Below are positions 1 to 7,102 of a DNA stretch of 64,000 bases, piece after piece (position 1 is the first letter of the stretch; each line of letters begins with the position of its first letter). The notes beneath the pieces are model-generated. The model had not been told where the DNA came from, did no database searches, and was given only the letters and a program-made list of their open reading frames with translations. Position numbers and translations under genes: made by a program. The stretch lies in assembly GCF_902506425.1 (NCBI RefSeq), contig NZ_LR732469.1, positions 558,001 through 622,000 of the forward strand. Reading direction: 5' to 3'. The stretch is from Novosphingobium sp. 9U (GTDB taxonomy: Bacteria; Pseudomonadota; Alphaproteobacteria; Sphingomonadales; Sphingomonadaceae).

Positions 1-571
1 CTGCGACCTCGATGCGGTTGACTACCAGAATGTTCGTGGTGCCTAGCATCTCCGGAGCAACGGCGCGGAAAGGCGAGCAATTCAGAACCGTCTTCAGTCC
101 ACGCCTACGCGCCTGCGCAAAGGCTGCCACGATCGGCGCGTCGCCCACTTCAAACTGAGCCGCCACCACCGCGCACCGGCTTAGCCTGTCGGCGCGCGAG
201 GCAATATCGTCGGCCGAGAGCAGGTCGTTCGCGGCAGGATATACCGCGATGCAGTTCTCGCCGTGTCGATCCACGAACCCGACGCCCGCACCGGTCGGCC
301 CGGTGAGACGCAGCAGCATGTCTCTCGGCAAACCGCAGGCATTCACTGCAGCGCTGGCGAAGTCGCCGAACAAGTCGCCCCCGACTGCCAGCACGCCATC
401 CACCTGCGCTCCCAATCGGTGTGCCCCGACAGCCACGTTGAAGCCCTTGCCTCCAGGGTCGAGAACGAAGCTGCTGGCGCGCAGCGTCTCACCGGCGCGC
501 GGGAGCCGTTCCACGGTAACCGAGCACGCCGCGACGAAGCTGCCGACCACGAAGATCGAACCCGTGTCCAT
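1..571 (-). CDS. PfkB/ribokinase-family sugar kinase (C-terminus cut by window edge)
   Basis: About 190 N-terminal residues are present and the frame runs off the left edge without a stop. The N-terminal PfkB signature is clear: a strand with VVGSF, then GETLRA and the glycine-rich substrate loop GGKGFNVAVGAHRLGA, followed by a G-D-F-G stretch. The family phosphorylates sugars or nucleosides with ATP; the ATP-binding C-terminal half lies outside the window, so the substrate cannot be judged, although ribokinase-like sequences fit best. The ATG at 571 is chosen because the family motif begins within five residues. It is divergent from a GntR/UTRA regulator 76 bases away, a usual arrangement for a sugar-catabolic operon and its repressor; that regulatory link is inference. 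Confidence 0.85.
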   Translation of the reverse strand, partial: MDTGSIFVVGSFVAACSVTVERLPRAGETLRASSFVLDPGGKGFNVAVGAHRLGAQVDGVLAVGGDLFGDFASAAVNACGLPRDMLLRLTGPTGAGVGFVDRHGENCIAVYPAANDLLSADDIASRADRLSRCAVVAAQFEVGDAPIVAAFAQARRRGLKTVLNCSPFRAVAPEMLGTTNILVVNRIEVA

Positions 572-647
572 AACCGCTCCACTGCTTGATCTTCCGCGCG
601 CGCCGAGTCGGCCTTAAAGCTGGAAACGGCGAATCGTGAAAGGAGCC

Positions 648-1463
648 ATGCTGAAACAGTCTCGAGACGACGGCCTCTCCGCAATGCAAGAGAAGGGGGC
701 CGCGGGCGAGCCAAGCGAGGGGTCGCTATATGGCTTGCTGAAATTGCGCAGGGATACCGCGATGCCGCTTTACCAGCAGCTCGAGGAACAACTTGTCGCG
801 CTCATCGATCGCGGCACGATTGGTGGCGGCGCCACCCTGCCCGCCGAGCGCCAGCTGGCCGAAGCTCTGGGGGTCAGCCGAGCGACAGTGCAGCAGTGCT
901 ACAATGGCTTGCGCGAGCGCAACCTGATCCGTGGGCACGGACGCCACGGCTCGATCGTGCAGAAGAGCCAGGCGCATCTCTCGACCGGCATGGACCGCCT
1001 GAAGGGCTTCACGCAGGAGATGCGCGAGCTGGGCCGCGAGCCGACGGCGCGAATCCTTGAACGCGAGGTGATCACCGACCGCTCGCTGGCCTCGCTGTTC
1101 GGGCTCCACTCGCAAGCACAGTTCCTCAAGCTGGTGCGCGTGCGCTCGGGCGACAACGTGCCGATGGCGCTCGAAACGGCGTGGTACAGCCTCGATGCCG
1201 TGCCGGCGCTCGCCGAGTTCGATCCGCTCGGCTCCATTTACGCGCAGCTGGCGCAAGCGGGCTTCAGCCTCGCCTATTGCGACCAGGCGATCGAGGCGAC
1301 ACTGCCGACCCCGTTCGAGTGCGAGATCTTCGGGTTCGACAAGCCGGTGCCTTGTCTGCTCATCAAGCGGCGTAGCTATGCGCAGGGCGGGACCATGGTG
1401 GAATACGTCGAAGGCATGTTCCGCGGCGATGCTTACACCTACCGGCTGCGGCTGGACGCCTGA
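648..1463 (+). CDS. GntR-family transcriptional regulator, HutC/UTRA subfamily
   Basis: A 271-residue protein. The winged helix-turn-helix covers about residues 32-100, with the typical PLYQQLEEQL helix, LPAERQLAEALGVSRATV recognition region and a G-H-G-R-H-G-S wing. A UTRA ligand-binding domain follows (about 115-265) and ends with the family's tyrosine-rich strands (EYVEGMFRGDAYTYRL). Such proteins usually repress a catabolic operon and release DNA when a sugar phosphate or similar metabolite binds. The divergent sugar kinase at 571-1 is the probable target. The start is uncertain: an AGGAG lies only two bases before the ATG at 648, and a GTG at 636 or a later ATG is possible. The conserved fold is unaffected. 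Confidence 0.88.
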   Translation: MLKQSRDDGLSAMQEKGAAGEPSEGSLYGLLKLRRDTAMPLYQQLEEQLVALIDRGTIGGGATLPAERQLAEALGVSRATVQQCYNGLRERNLIRGHGRHGSIVQKSQAHLSTGMDRLKGFTQEMRELGREPTARILEREVITDRSLASLFGLHSQAQFLKLVRVRSGDNVPMALETAWYSLDAVPALAEFDPLGSIYAQLAQAGFSLAYCDQAIEATLPTPFECEIFGFDKPVPCLLIKRRSYAQGGTMVEYVEGMFRGDAYTYRLRLDA

Positions 1464-1481
1464 TCGGATCTAGTCGACCAG

Positions 1482-1494
1482 CCCGCGCCGCGGG
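1482..1494. terminator. Small GC hairpin between convergent genes
   Basis: CCCGC-GCC-GCGGG forms a 5-bp GC stem with a 3-base loop between the ends of the GntR gene and the convergent monooxygenase gene. There is no U-run on either side, so its role as a terminator is only suggested by position. Confidence 0.25.
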
Positions 1495-1515
1495 GTCCGC
1501 ACCCACGATGTCCTC

Positions 1516-2601
1516 TCATGCGACTACTACCGAAGGGGTCGCGCTCTCCTTCAAGCGGGGGAGCACCTTGTCAGCGAAACGCTTGAGCTGATCGTAGACA
1601 CGCTCGTACGGCATGCCGCCGTAGCTGAAGTTGGCAATGATGTCGTACTCGCCCACGGTAGCCTTGCGCATGGCGTCCTTCTCGATCAACTGCTCGGGCG
1701 TGCCGATCATGTTGCCGCCGATGTAGGCCTTGTACGCCTTTTCCGGCCCGCCCGCGGCGTTCATGGCATCGCCAAGGGCCACATAGGTGGCGTAGGACGG
1801 CATGTTCTTGAAGTGCTCGCCGCCCCACTCGTAATGGTTGGCGACCTGGTAGAACTGCTTGGCGAAGTACTCGTCGGTGTATTCGGCCACCTCTGCCTCG
1901 GTTTCGACACACACCACGAAGTCCGAGATGACGAAGGGCGGCGCCTTGCGGCCGTGCTTGGCCTCGAACGTAGAGCGATAGGTGTTGATCTCGGCCATCG
2001 AATGCGACCAATCGCCCTGGCTGAAGCGCAAGGCTTTCAGGCCGTATTCCGCCGCGACTTCTGCCGAGGAGGGTGACATCGAGACCATCAGCATGCGCTC
2101 TCGCGACCAGTTCTCTGGCCGGGGCCGCACCTCGACCTCGGGCTGCTGAAAGTGCTTGGTGTTCGCCTTGACCGTGCCTGTTTCCAGCCCATCCATGATG
2201 ATCAACGCCGCCTCGTCGAACAGTTCGCGGCTGTCGGCAATGTCCTTGCGGAAGCCATTGAACTCCCGTCGCGCCGCGCCCCGGCCCATGCCTAGGATCA
2301 CGCGACCGTCCGAAAGCGCGTCAAGCATCGCGGTCTTCTCGACCACGCGTAGCGGATCGTTCCACGGCAGGATTACAGCCGCCGGCATCAGCTTGATCGT
2401 CTTGGTCTTGGCCGCGACGTAGCTGAGCGCCTGAAGCGGGTCGGGGCACGCTGCGTAGTCGGTGAAATGGTGTTCCACCATGGCCGCGAAGTCGAAGCCC
2501 ATCGCCTCGGCTTCGATCGCGATCTGGGTTTCCCTGCGGAAGAAGTCCATGTCGGACATGCCGTGGAGGTTCTGGAAACCCAGGTGTACGCCTACTTGCA
2601 T
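1516..2601 (-). CDS. LLM-class flavin-dependent oxidoreductase (luciferase-like monooxygenase)
   Basis: A 361-residue protein of the bacterial luciferase-like TIM-barrel family. Family features include an N-terminal strand with MQVGVHLGFQN, the EAEAMGFDFAAMVEHHF segment, YVAAKTKTIKLMPAAVILPW, DALSDGRVILGMGRG (phosphate-binding part of the flavin site) and a late IGTPEQLIEK segment. Members use reduced flavin (FMNH2 or F420) to oxidise an organic substrate; the substrate here cannot be told from sequence. The gene stands alone between a convergent regulator and the phytochrome gene. Its upstream region carries unusual TGCA-rich inverted repeats at 2655-2706 that could hold an operator. The ATG at 2601 is the natural start, directly before the first barrel strand. 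Confidence 0.88.
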   Translation of the reverse strand: MQVGVHLGFQNLHGMSDMDFFRRETQIAIEAEAMGFDFAAMVEHHFTDYAACPDPLQALSYVAAKTKTIKLMPAAVILPWNDPLRVVEKTAMLDALSDGRVILGMGRGAARREFNGFRKDIADSRELFDEAALIIMDGLETGTVKANTKHFQQPEVEVRPRPENWSRERMLMVSMSPSSAEVAAEYGLKALRFSQGDWSHSMAEINTYRSTFEAKHGRKAPPFVISDFVVCVETEAEVAEYTDEYFAKQFYQVANHYEWGGEHFKNMPSYATYVALGDAMNAAGGPEKAYKAYIGGNMIGTPEQLIEKDAMRKATVGEYDIIANFSYGGMPYERVYDQLKRFADKVLPRLKESATPSVVVA

Positions 2602-3029
2602 CTTGGCCTCTCCCGCCGCTGGCGCTCGTCAGGATTGACCTGATCGGCGTCGAAGTGCTTGCAAGTGAGTGCATAGCACCTGAGTCGTTTTATATGCAAG
2701 CTGCATGTGATGCAGAGAGAGTACAGCGCCTGATAGTACAACCGTGGAAACGCTCGTCCGCAGGTGATTGACACGCCTATGGTGCTAAAAAGGAAGTCGC
2801 GCCCGTAGGTGGCATGCTCCGAGAAAGCCCAGCGAAGGCGGGGCGGGCTAAACTGCTCCTGGGGTGGGCGGCTAAAGACGCGGCTGCCCCAGTGTTATGC
2901 CGCCCTGAAGCAATCCAATTTTGTTCGCCCGATGTTAAGGGCGTTTACACCAACACCGTTCGTGCTGAGCTCGCCTAAGACAGCTCGCAGCCTCTTGCCT
3001 CGGGAAACCATGGGCGGAGATCTGGTGGA
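2602..3029. other. 428-base intergenic region with inverted repeats and no convincing gene
   Basis: The right part (about 2775-3029) lies downstream of the phytochrome gene and the left part upstream of the monooxygenase gene. I find no coding frame with family resemblance. An open plus-strand frame from 2809 runs into the antisense of the phytochrome and has a composition typical of a shadow frame. A TTGACA hexamer at 2768-2773 has no good -10 partner. The only structured part is the TGCA-rich cluster at 2655-2714. Confidence 0.6.
2655..2706. promoter_or_regulatory. TGCA-rich inverted repeats upstream of the LLM monooxygenase gene
   Basis: Two inverted repeats lie 54-105 bases before the monooxygenase start. 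The first (2655-2679) pairs GTGCTTGCA with TGCATAGCAC around a 6-base centre, apart from one extra base. The second (2694-2706) is ATGCA-AGC-TGCAT. A further TGCA follows at 2711. They could be operator sites; no regulator can be assigned. Confidence 0.35.
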
Positions 3030-5168
3030 TCAACCCACCATAGCAGGAGACCCCAGCTGCGAGTTCGCCAGTCTCCCACCTGGATCGAGCGGCGCGGAGA
3101 AGATGACCCGCAACCCAGGACGGTTGTCGTCATCTTCAATCACGCCGCCGAGCCGCTGCACCAGCGTCTTGAGCATGCGCGAGCCGAACCCCTCACGATT
3201 GCCGACGCGCCCTCGCCCTTGATCCGCGACGATCAGGCGGAAGCGCGCACGATGCTGTTCAAGAGAAATGGCGATCGGCCCTGGCGCACCGCCGTAGGCA
3301 TACTTCTGCGCGTTGATCACCAGTTCGACCAGAATCAGACCGACGTGCACCGCATTGTCCGCTAGGATCATGATCGGCGCGAAGCTGGTGGAGATGTAGT
3401 CGCGCCACTCCGCCCCCATCGAGCCGCTCAGGTCGCCGACCAGCTCCTCGAGGTAGCGCGAGAGATCGACACTTTCGACATTGTCGTCGGTGTAGAGGCG
3501 GCGGTGCACCAGGCCCACCGCGGAAAGGCGGCGCTGCGCCTCCTCCAGGCTGCGGACTGTCGCCTCGTCGCCGGCAGAAGCCCGCGCCTGCAGGTTGAGG
3601 AAGGCCATGACCAGCTGGATGCTGTTCTGCACCCGGTGGTTGACCTCCTTGATCAGCGTGTCCTTCTGCTCGATCAGCCGGTCCTTGTCCGATAGGGCGA
3701 CCTGCAGGTTTTCCGATAGCTCGCGCTGGCGTATGTTCTGGCGGATCTCATATAGCTTGGCGACAAGCCGATGCGCGCCTTCCACCTCGCCCGAAGTCCA
3801 GCTCCGCGACTTGCCGCGCACGACCTGCGACCAGGCATCGAACGAGGCGCGAGGCGTCAGCACTTCGCCAGGCGTTAGCACCTTGCTCTCGTGCGGGTTG
3901 CCAGCCCACTTGACCAGCTGCTCCTCTTCAGAGCGGAACCACAACAGGATCGTGGGCACCTGCGTCGAGATGGTCACGGCCAGCAGGCCCGAGGCATGAT
4001 CCGCGTAAGCCGCGGCAGGCGCGAAGATCTTGCCCAGTTCGTTGGTGTAGAACGGCACCGCGCTCTTGTCGCGAACCCAACCCGCGACTTCGCGCACGTC
4101 GTCGCGATCGGGGCAGTGGCCGTCGAGATGGAGCTTCGAGCCATGGATGATGGCCAGACCATCAGCACGGAACACGCGCCGCGCCGCCTCGGCCGAGCCC
4201 GACAGCATGCGGTAAAGATCGCCATCCTCGCTCAATTGGCTGAGCAGAGCATCCTCGTCGGAGCGGATGCGGATGCGCTCGCGATAGGCTTCGGCTTCCT
4301 CCTTTGCGCCGATCTGCCGCGCAAGGCCGGCCGCGACCAGCTGCGCGGCGCGCCGCTGCGCCATGTCGAGGTTGCGCGGCGTGGTGTTGTGGCAGGCGAC
4401 GAGCCCCCACAACAAGCCATCGCGCACGATCGACATCGAAGCGGAGGCACCCACGCCCATGTTCTTCAGGTATTGAATGTGGACCGGCGAGACGCTGCGC
4501 AAATCAATGTCGGACAAATCGAGGCCCGCGAACTCAGCCGGGCGTATCGGCTGCGGCTGGTACTGCACGTCGGGGATCACGCGAACACGGTTGCGTATGT
4601 ACAGCCCCCTGGCTTGGCGAGGGATGTCCGAGCCCGGAAAGCGGTGGTTGCGGAAGCCCGGTATGCCAGCCGCGTTGCACTCGGCGATGACCTCGCCCGC
4701 GTCGTCGTCGAGGAAGCGGTAGATCATGACCCGGTCGTAGCCGGTCAGGTCGCTGAAGCTCTTGGCCGCGCGCTCGCATAGTTCGACGAGGTTGCCGGCC
4801 CGCTCGAACTGCAGGCCGACTTCGTCCATCCAACCCAGCACGTCCACAGCGCGCATGTCCGCCGACGTGGGCTCCAGCTGGACCAGCCAGTTCTCGCCCT
4901 GCCGTACGGCAGCAGCATCAGCGCCCGCGTTCTCCAACCAGCCCAGGTGACAGCGTGGCTCTGTGGCCTGCTCCAGACGCTGCGCCACCTCGGCGCCGAG
5001 CAAGTCCGCGACCGATCGGCCGAGCCAGTCGGCGCCGAAACGCGCCTCCAGATCACCGGCGCCGGCAACGATGGCCGCGGTGCGGCTGTCCGCGACCAGC
5101 AGGAGGCCGTGCGGCTGGATCGCACCGGGTGTATGGATCGGCTCCTGATCGCAACCCGTCAGATCCAT
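3030..5168 (-). CDS. Bacteriophytochrome (PAS-GAF-PHY) with HisKA_2-type histidine kinase
   Basis: A 712-residue red/far-red light sensor kinase. In order: an N-terminal PAS with the biliverdin-attachment Cys6 in GCDQEPIHTPGAIQPHG; a GAF domain with PGSDIP (about 178-183) and the chromophore-pocket His in ACHN (about 260); a PHY domain with the tongue motif PRASF (about 439-443); a HisKA_2 dimerisation helix with phospho-acceptor His512 in EVNHRVQN; and a HATPase with ELVINAQKYAYGG. No receiver domain is attached and no response regulator is adjacent. The ATG at 5168 is chosen over a TTG 18 bases upstream because AGGAG lies seven bases before it. HisKA_2/HWE kinases in alphaproteobacteria often signal to PhyR and the EcfG stress response; that is inference here. 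Confidence 0.95.
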   Translation of the reverse strand: MDLTGCDQEPIHTPGAIQPHGLLLVADSRTAAIVAGAGDLEARFGADWLGRSVADLLGAEVAQRLEQATEPRCHLGWLENAGADAAAVRQGENWLVQLEPTSADMRAVDVLGWMDEVGLQFERAGNLVELCERAAKSFSDLTGYDRVMIYRFLDDDAGEVIAECNAAGIPGFRNHRFPGSDIPRQARGLYIRNRVRVIPDVQYQPQPIRPAEFAGLDLSDIDLRSVSPVHIQYLKNMGVGASASMSIVRDGLLWGLVACHNTTPRNLDMAQRRAAQLVAAGLARQIGAKEEAEAYRERIRIRSDEDALLSQLSEDGDLYRMLSGSAEAARRVFRADGLAIIHGSKLHLDGHCPDRDDVREVAGWVRDKSAVPFYTNELGKIFAPAAAYADHASGLLAVTISTQVPTILLWFRSEEEQLVKWAGNPHESKVLTPGEVLTPRASFDAWSQVVRGKSRSWTSGEVEGAHRLVAKLYEIRQNIRQRELSENLQVALSDKDRLIEQKDTLIKEVNHRVQNSIQLVMAFLNLQARASAGDEATVRSLEEAQRRLSAVGLVHRRLYTDDNVESVDLSRYLEELVGDLSGSMGAEWRDYISTSFAPIMILADNAVHVGLILVELVINAQKYAYGGAPGPIAISLEQHRARFRLIVADQGRGRVGNREGFGSRMLKTLVQRLGGVIEDDDNRPGLRVIFSAPLDPGGRLANSQLGSPAMVG

Positions 5169-5338
5169 CGAACCACTCCTGTGCAAAGGCCGGAAAACGC
5201 AGGCCTATTGCCGCGCGATGATCGTAGAGCCGCTTTGGCCGCCTGCCTAGCGTGTTTCCGCCGCCCTTGCGGGCACCGCTGCAGCGCAGCATGGCACCAG
5301 GCGCTAAATCGTTTTCGCCATGCCTCGCTCCCTGTTCG

Positions 5339-5971
5339 TCAGGGGAAGAAGATCGCCGGATCGCCTGGCCGCCATGGCTGTGGGCGGATCATGGTGGACA
5401 CGAACAGCTCCGATGCCAGGTAGCCTTTGAGCCAAGCCTGGACATGCGGCACCGTCTGCACGGCGAACCATTCCGTATCCACGGCGGCGAACTGGCGCAC
5501 GAACGGCATGATCGCCGCGTCTGCCAGCCCGCGCTCCGATCCGGCAAGATAGCGGCTCGATGCTAGCTTGGCGTCGAGATAGCGCAGGAAGTCCAGGCCA
5601 GCGGCACGGTACGCCATGGCGTCGCCGTCATGTCGCTCGGGGTACTTGTAACCGTCGAGGTCGCGCTTGAACGGGCCATCGTTGGTGGCGATGAGGTCTA
5701 CGTCGTCGCGATCGAGCCAGCCTTCCGGATCGCTCCGTGCCAATGCCCAGCGCATGATGTCCAGGCTCTGGTCGATCACGCCGCCATCGCCGAGCACGAC
5801 CACCGGCACCGTGCCCTTGGGAGAGGCGTCAAGCATCGCCTGCGGCTTGGCGATAAGCTTCACCTCGCGCAACTCGCACCGGGTGCCGCTGACCGCCAGG
5901 GCGAGCCGCGCCCGCATGGCGTAAGGGCAGCGCCGGAAGCTGTAGAGGATCGGCTCAGGCACTGCGGTCAT
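5339..5971 (-). CDS. Glutathione S-transferase-like protein
   Basis: A 210-residue protein. The N-terminal thioredoxin-fold domain starts at once with [18 protein letters not shown], a CPYA motif typical of glutaredoxin-2/GST-like proteins. It continues through the cis-Pro segment [11 protein letters not shown] and a glutathione-contact stretch ([13 protein letters not shown]). An all-helical C-terminal domain covers about residues 85-205. It probably uses glutathione in conjugation or disulfide reduction; the substrate is unknown. The ATG at 5971 overlaps the last 17 bases of trhO on the same strand, so the two genes are likely co-transcribed and translationally linked. Confidence 0.85.
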   Translation of the reverse strand: MTAVPEPILYSFRRCPYAMRARLALAVSGTRCELREVKLIAKPQAMLDASPKGTVPVVVLGDGGVIDQSLDIMRWALARSDPEGWLDRDDVDLIATNDGPFKRDLDGYKYPERHDGDAMAYRAAGLDFLRYLDAKLASSRYLAGSERGLADAAIMPFVRQFAAVDTEWFAVQTVPHVQAWLKGYLASELFVSTMIRPQPWRPGDPAIFFP

Positions 5972-6923
5972 CGGACCGCTCAGAGTGCACCGCGCCGACG
6001 TGTGCTTCGCCCCGCTCCGCCGCGAGCCGCTCCTGTCGATGGCGCTCGCGATAGGATGCGCGCTGTTCGTCGGTGCGTTCGGTGTAGCAGGCCGGACAGC
6101 TGACGCCCTCCTCGTAACCCGATGCACTCAAATCCTCCGCTCGCACGGGGCGGCGGCAGGCATGGCAGAGCGTGTGCGTGCCCGGCGCCAGCCCGTGACC
6201 GATGGTAACGCGCTGGTCGAACACGAAGCACTCTCCGCGCCAACGGCTTTCCTGTTCGGGCACGGTCTCCAGGTACTTCAGGATGCCACCCTTGAGGTGA
6301 AAGACCTCCTTCACACCCTCCTGCATGAGGAAGGCGGTGGATTTCTCGCAGCGGATACCGCCGGTGCAAAACATCGCCACCTTCGGCGGCTTGCCGGCGC
6401 CGAGCAGCCGCTCGCGCTCGGCGCGGAACCATGCTGGGAAGTCACGGAAGCTCGGCGTCTTCGGGTCGATGGCGCCGGCGAAAGTGCCGACCGCAACTTC
6501 GTAATCGTTGCGCGTGTCGATGACGATGGTGTCGGGATCCGCGATCAGCGCGTTCCAGTCCTGCGCCTCGACGTAAGTGCCGACGCTCGCGCGCGGGTCG
6601 ATGTCCGGCTGGCCCATGGTAACGATTTCGCGCTTGATGCGCACCTTCATGCGATGGAACGGCATGGTGGCCGCGCTCGACAGCTTGACGTCGAGATCGG
6701 CGCAGTCGGGCAGCGCGCGGATTTGTGCCAGCACCGCCGCGATCGCTTCGGGGGTGCCAGCGATGGTGCCGTTGATCCCTTCAGGTGCCAGCAGCAGAGT
6801 GCCTCTTACGCCATTGTCATGGCACGATTTCTGCAACGGGCCCTGCAAGGCTTTGCAATCGTCGAAGCGCGTGAAGCGGTAGAGCGCGGCAACGGTCTGA
6901 GGCGAGGTCGACGGTTCGGTCAT
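5955..6923 (-). CDS. trhO: tRNA uridine-34 hydroxylase TrhO (rhodanese-domain protein)
   Basis: A 322-residue protein matching the TrhO/YceA family throughout. An N-terminal acylphosphatase-like domain ([19 protein letters not shown]) is followed by a rhodanese domain with VIDTRNDYE and the catalytic loop [13 protein letters not shown]-terminal zinc-type region has paired Cys motifs (CHAC and CPAC). TrhO hydroxylates uridine at the tRNA wobble position, giving 5-hydroxyuridine. The ATG at 6923 is chosen because the family similarity begins there; upstream codons are unlike the family. It is the first gene of a two-gene minus-strand unit with the GST-like gene and diverges from a TonB receptor gene. 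Confidence 0.93.
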   Translation of the reverse strand: MTEPSTSPQTVAALYRFTRFDDCKALQGPLQKSCHDNGVRGTLLLAPEGINGTIAGTPEAIAAVLAQIRALPDCADLDVKLSSAATMPFHRMKVRIKREIVTMGQPDIDPRASVGTYVEAQDWNALIADPDTIVIDTRNDYEVAVGTFAGAIDPKTPSFRDFPAWFRAERERLLGAGKPPKVAMFCTGGIRCEKSTAFLMQEGVKEVFHLKGGILKYLETVPEQESRWRGECFVFDQRVTIGHGLAPGTHTLCHACRRPVRAEDLSASGYEEGVSCPACYTERTDEQRASYRERHRQERLAAERGEAHVGAVHSERSDDRSA

Positions 6924-7008
6924 GGCCGCGCCATAACGCCATGCCGGCCCGCCGTCAGCATGCACCTGCCCGATCGTCTCGGCAGGCAGACATCGACTGT
7001 CACGCAAG

Positions 7009-7035
7009 TGGCACAGTATCGCAATGATAGTGCCA
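7009..7035. promoter_or_regulatory. 27-base inverted repeat between trhO and the TonB receptor gene
   Basis: The arms TGGCAC...TATC (7009-7020) and GATA-GTGCCA (7026-7035) pair around a GCAAT centre, with a two-base AG bulge in the left arm. The site lies 67 bases before the receptor start and 86 bases before trhO on the other strand. It could be an operator for the receptor/phosphodiesterase operon. Read on the minus strand, part of it (7035-7019) also resembles a sigma-54 TGGCAC-N5-TTGC element, which I regard as probably incidental. Confidence 0.4.
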
Positions 7036-7102
7036 CGCCAGCGCCCTAACCGCCCCTTCGCATCCACCGCAAAGGTGGGCACAGTGAGGGCATATTACCG
7101 TG

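Noticed and set aside
2768..2796. TTGACA hexamer as a plus-strand promoter
   Set aside because: No suitable -10 hexamer at 16-18 bases and no downstream gene on that strand.
2809..3222. Open plus-strand frame of 137 codons in the 2602-3029 gap
   Set aside because: Its second half is antisense to the phytochrome kinase domain, it has no recognised domain and no clear ribosome site.
7019..7035. Sigma-54-like TGGCAC-N5-TTGC element on the minus strand facing trhO
   Set aside because: It is part of a symmetric inverted repeat that explains the sequence better, it lies about 96 bases before trhO, and no sigma-54 activator site or gene is seen.
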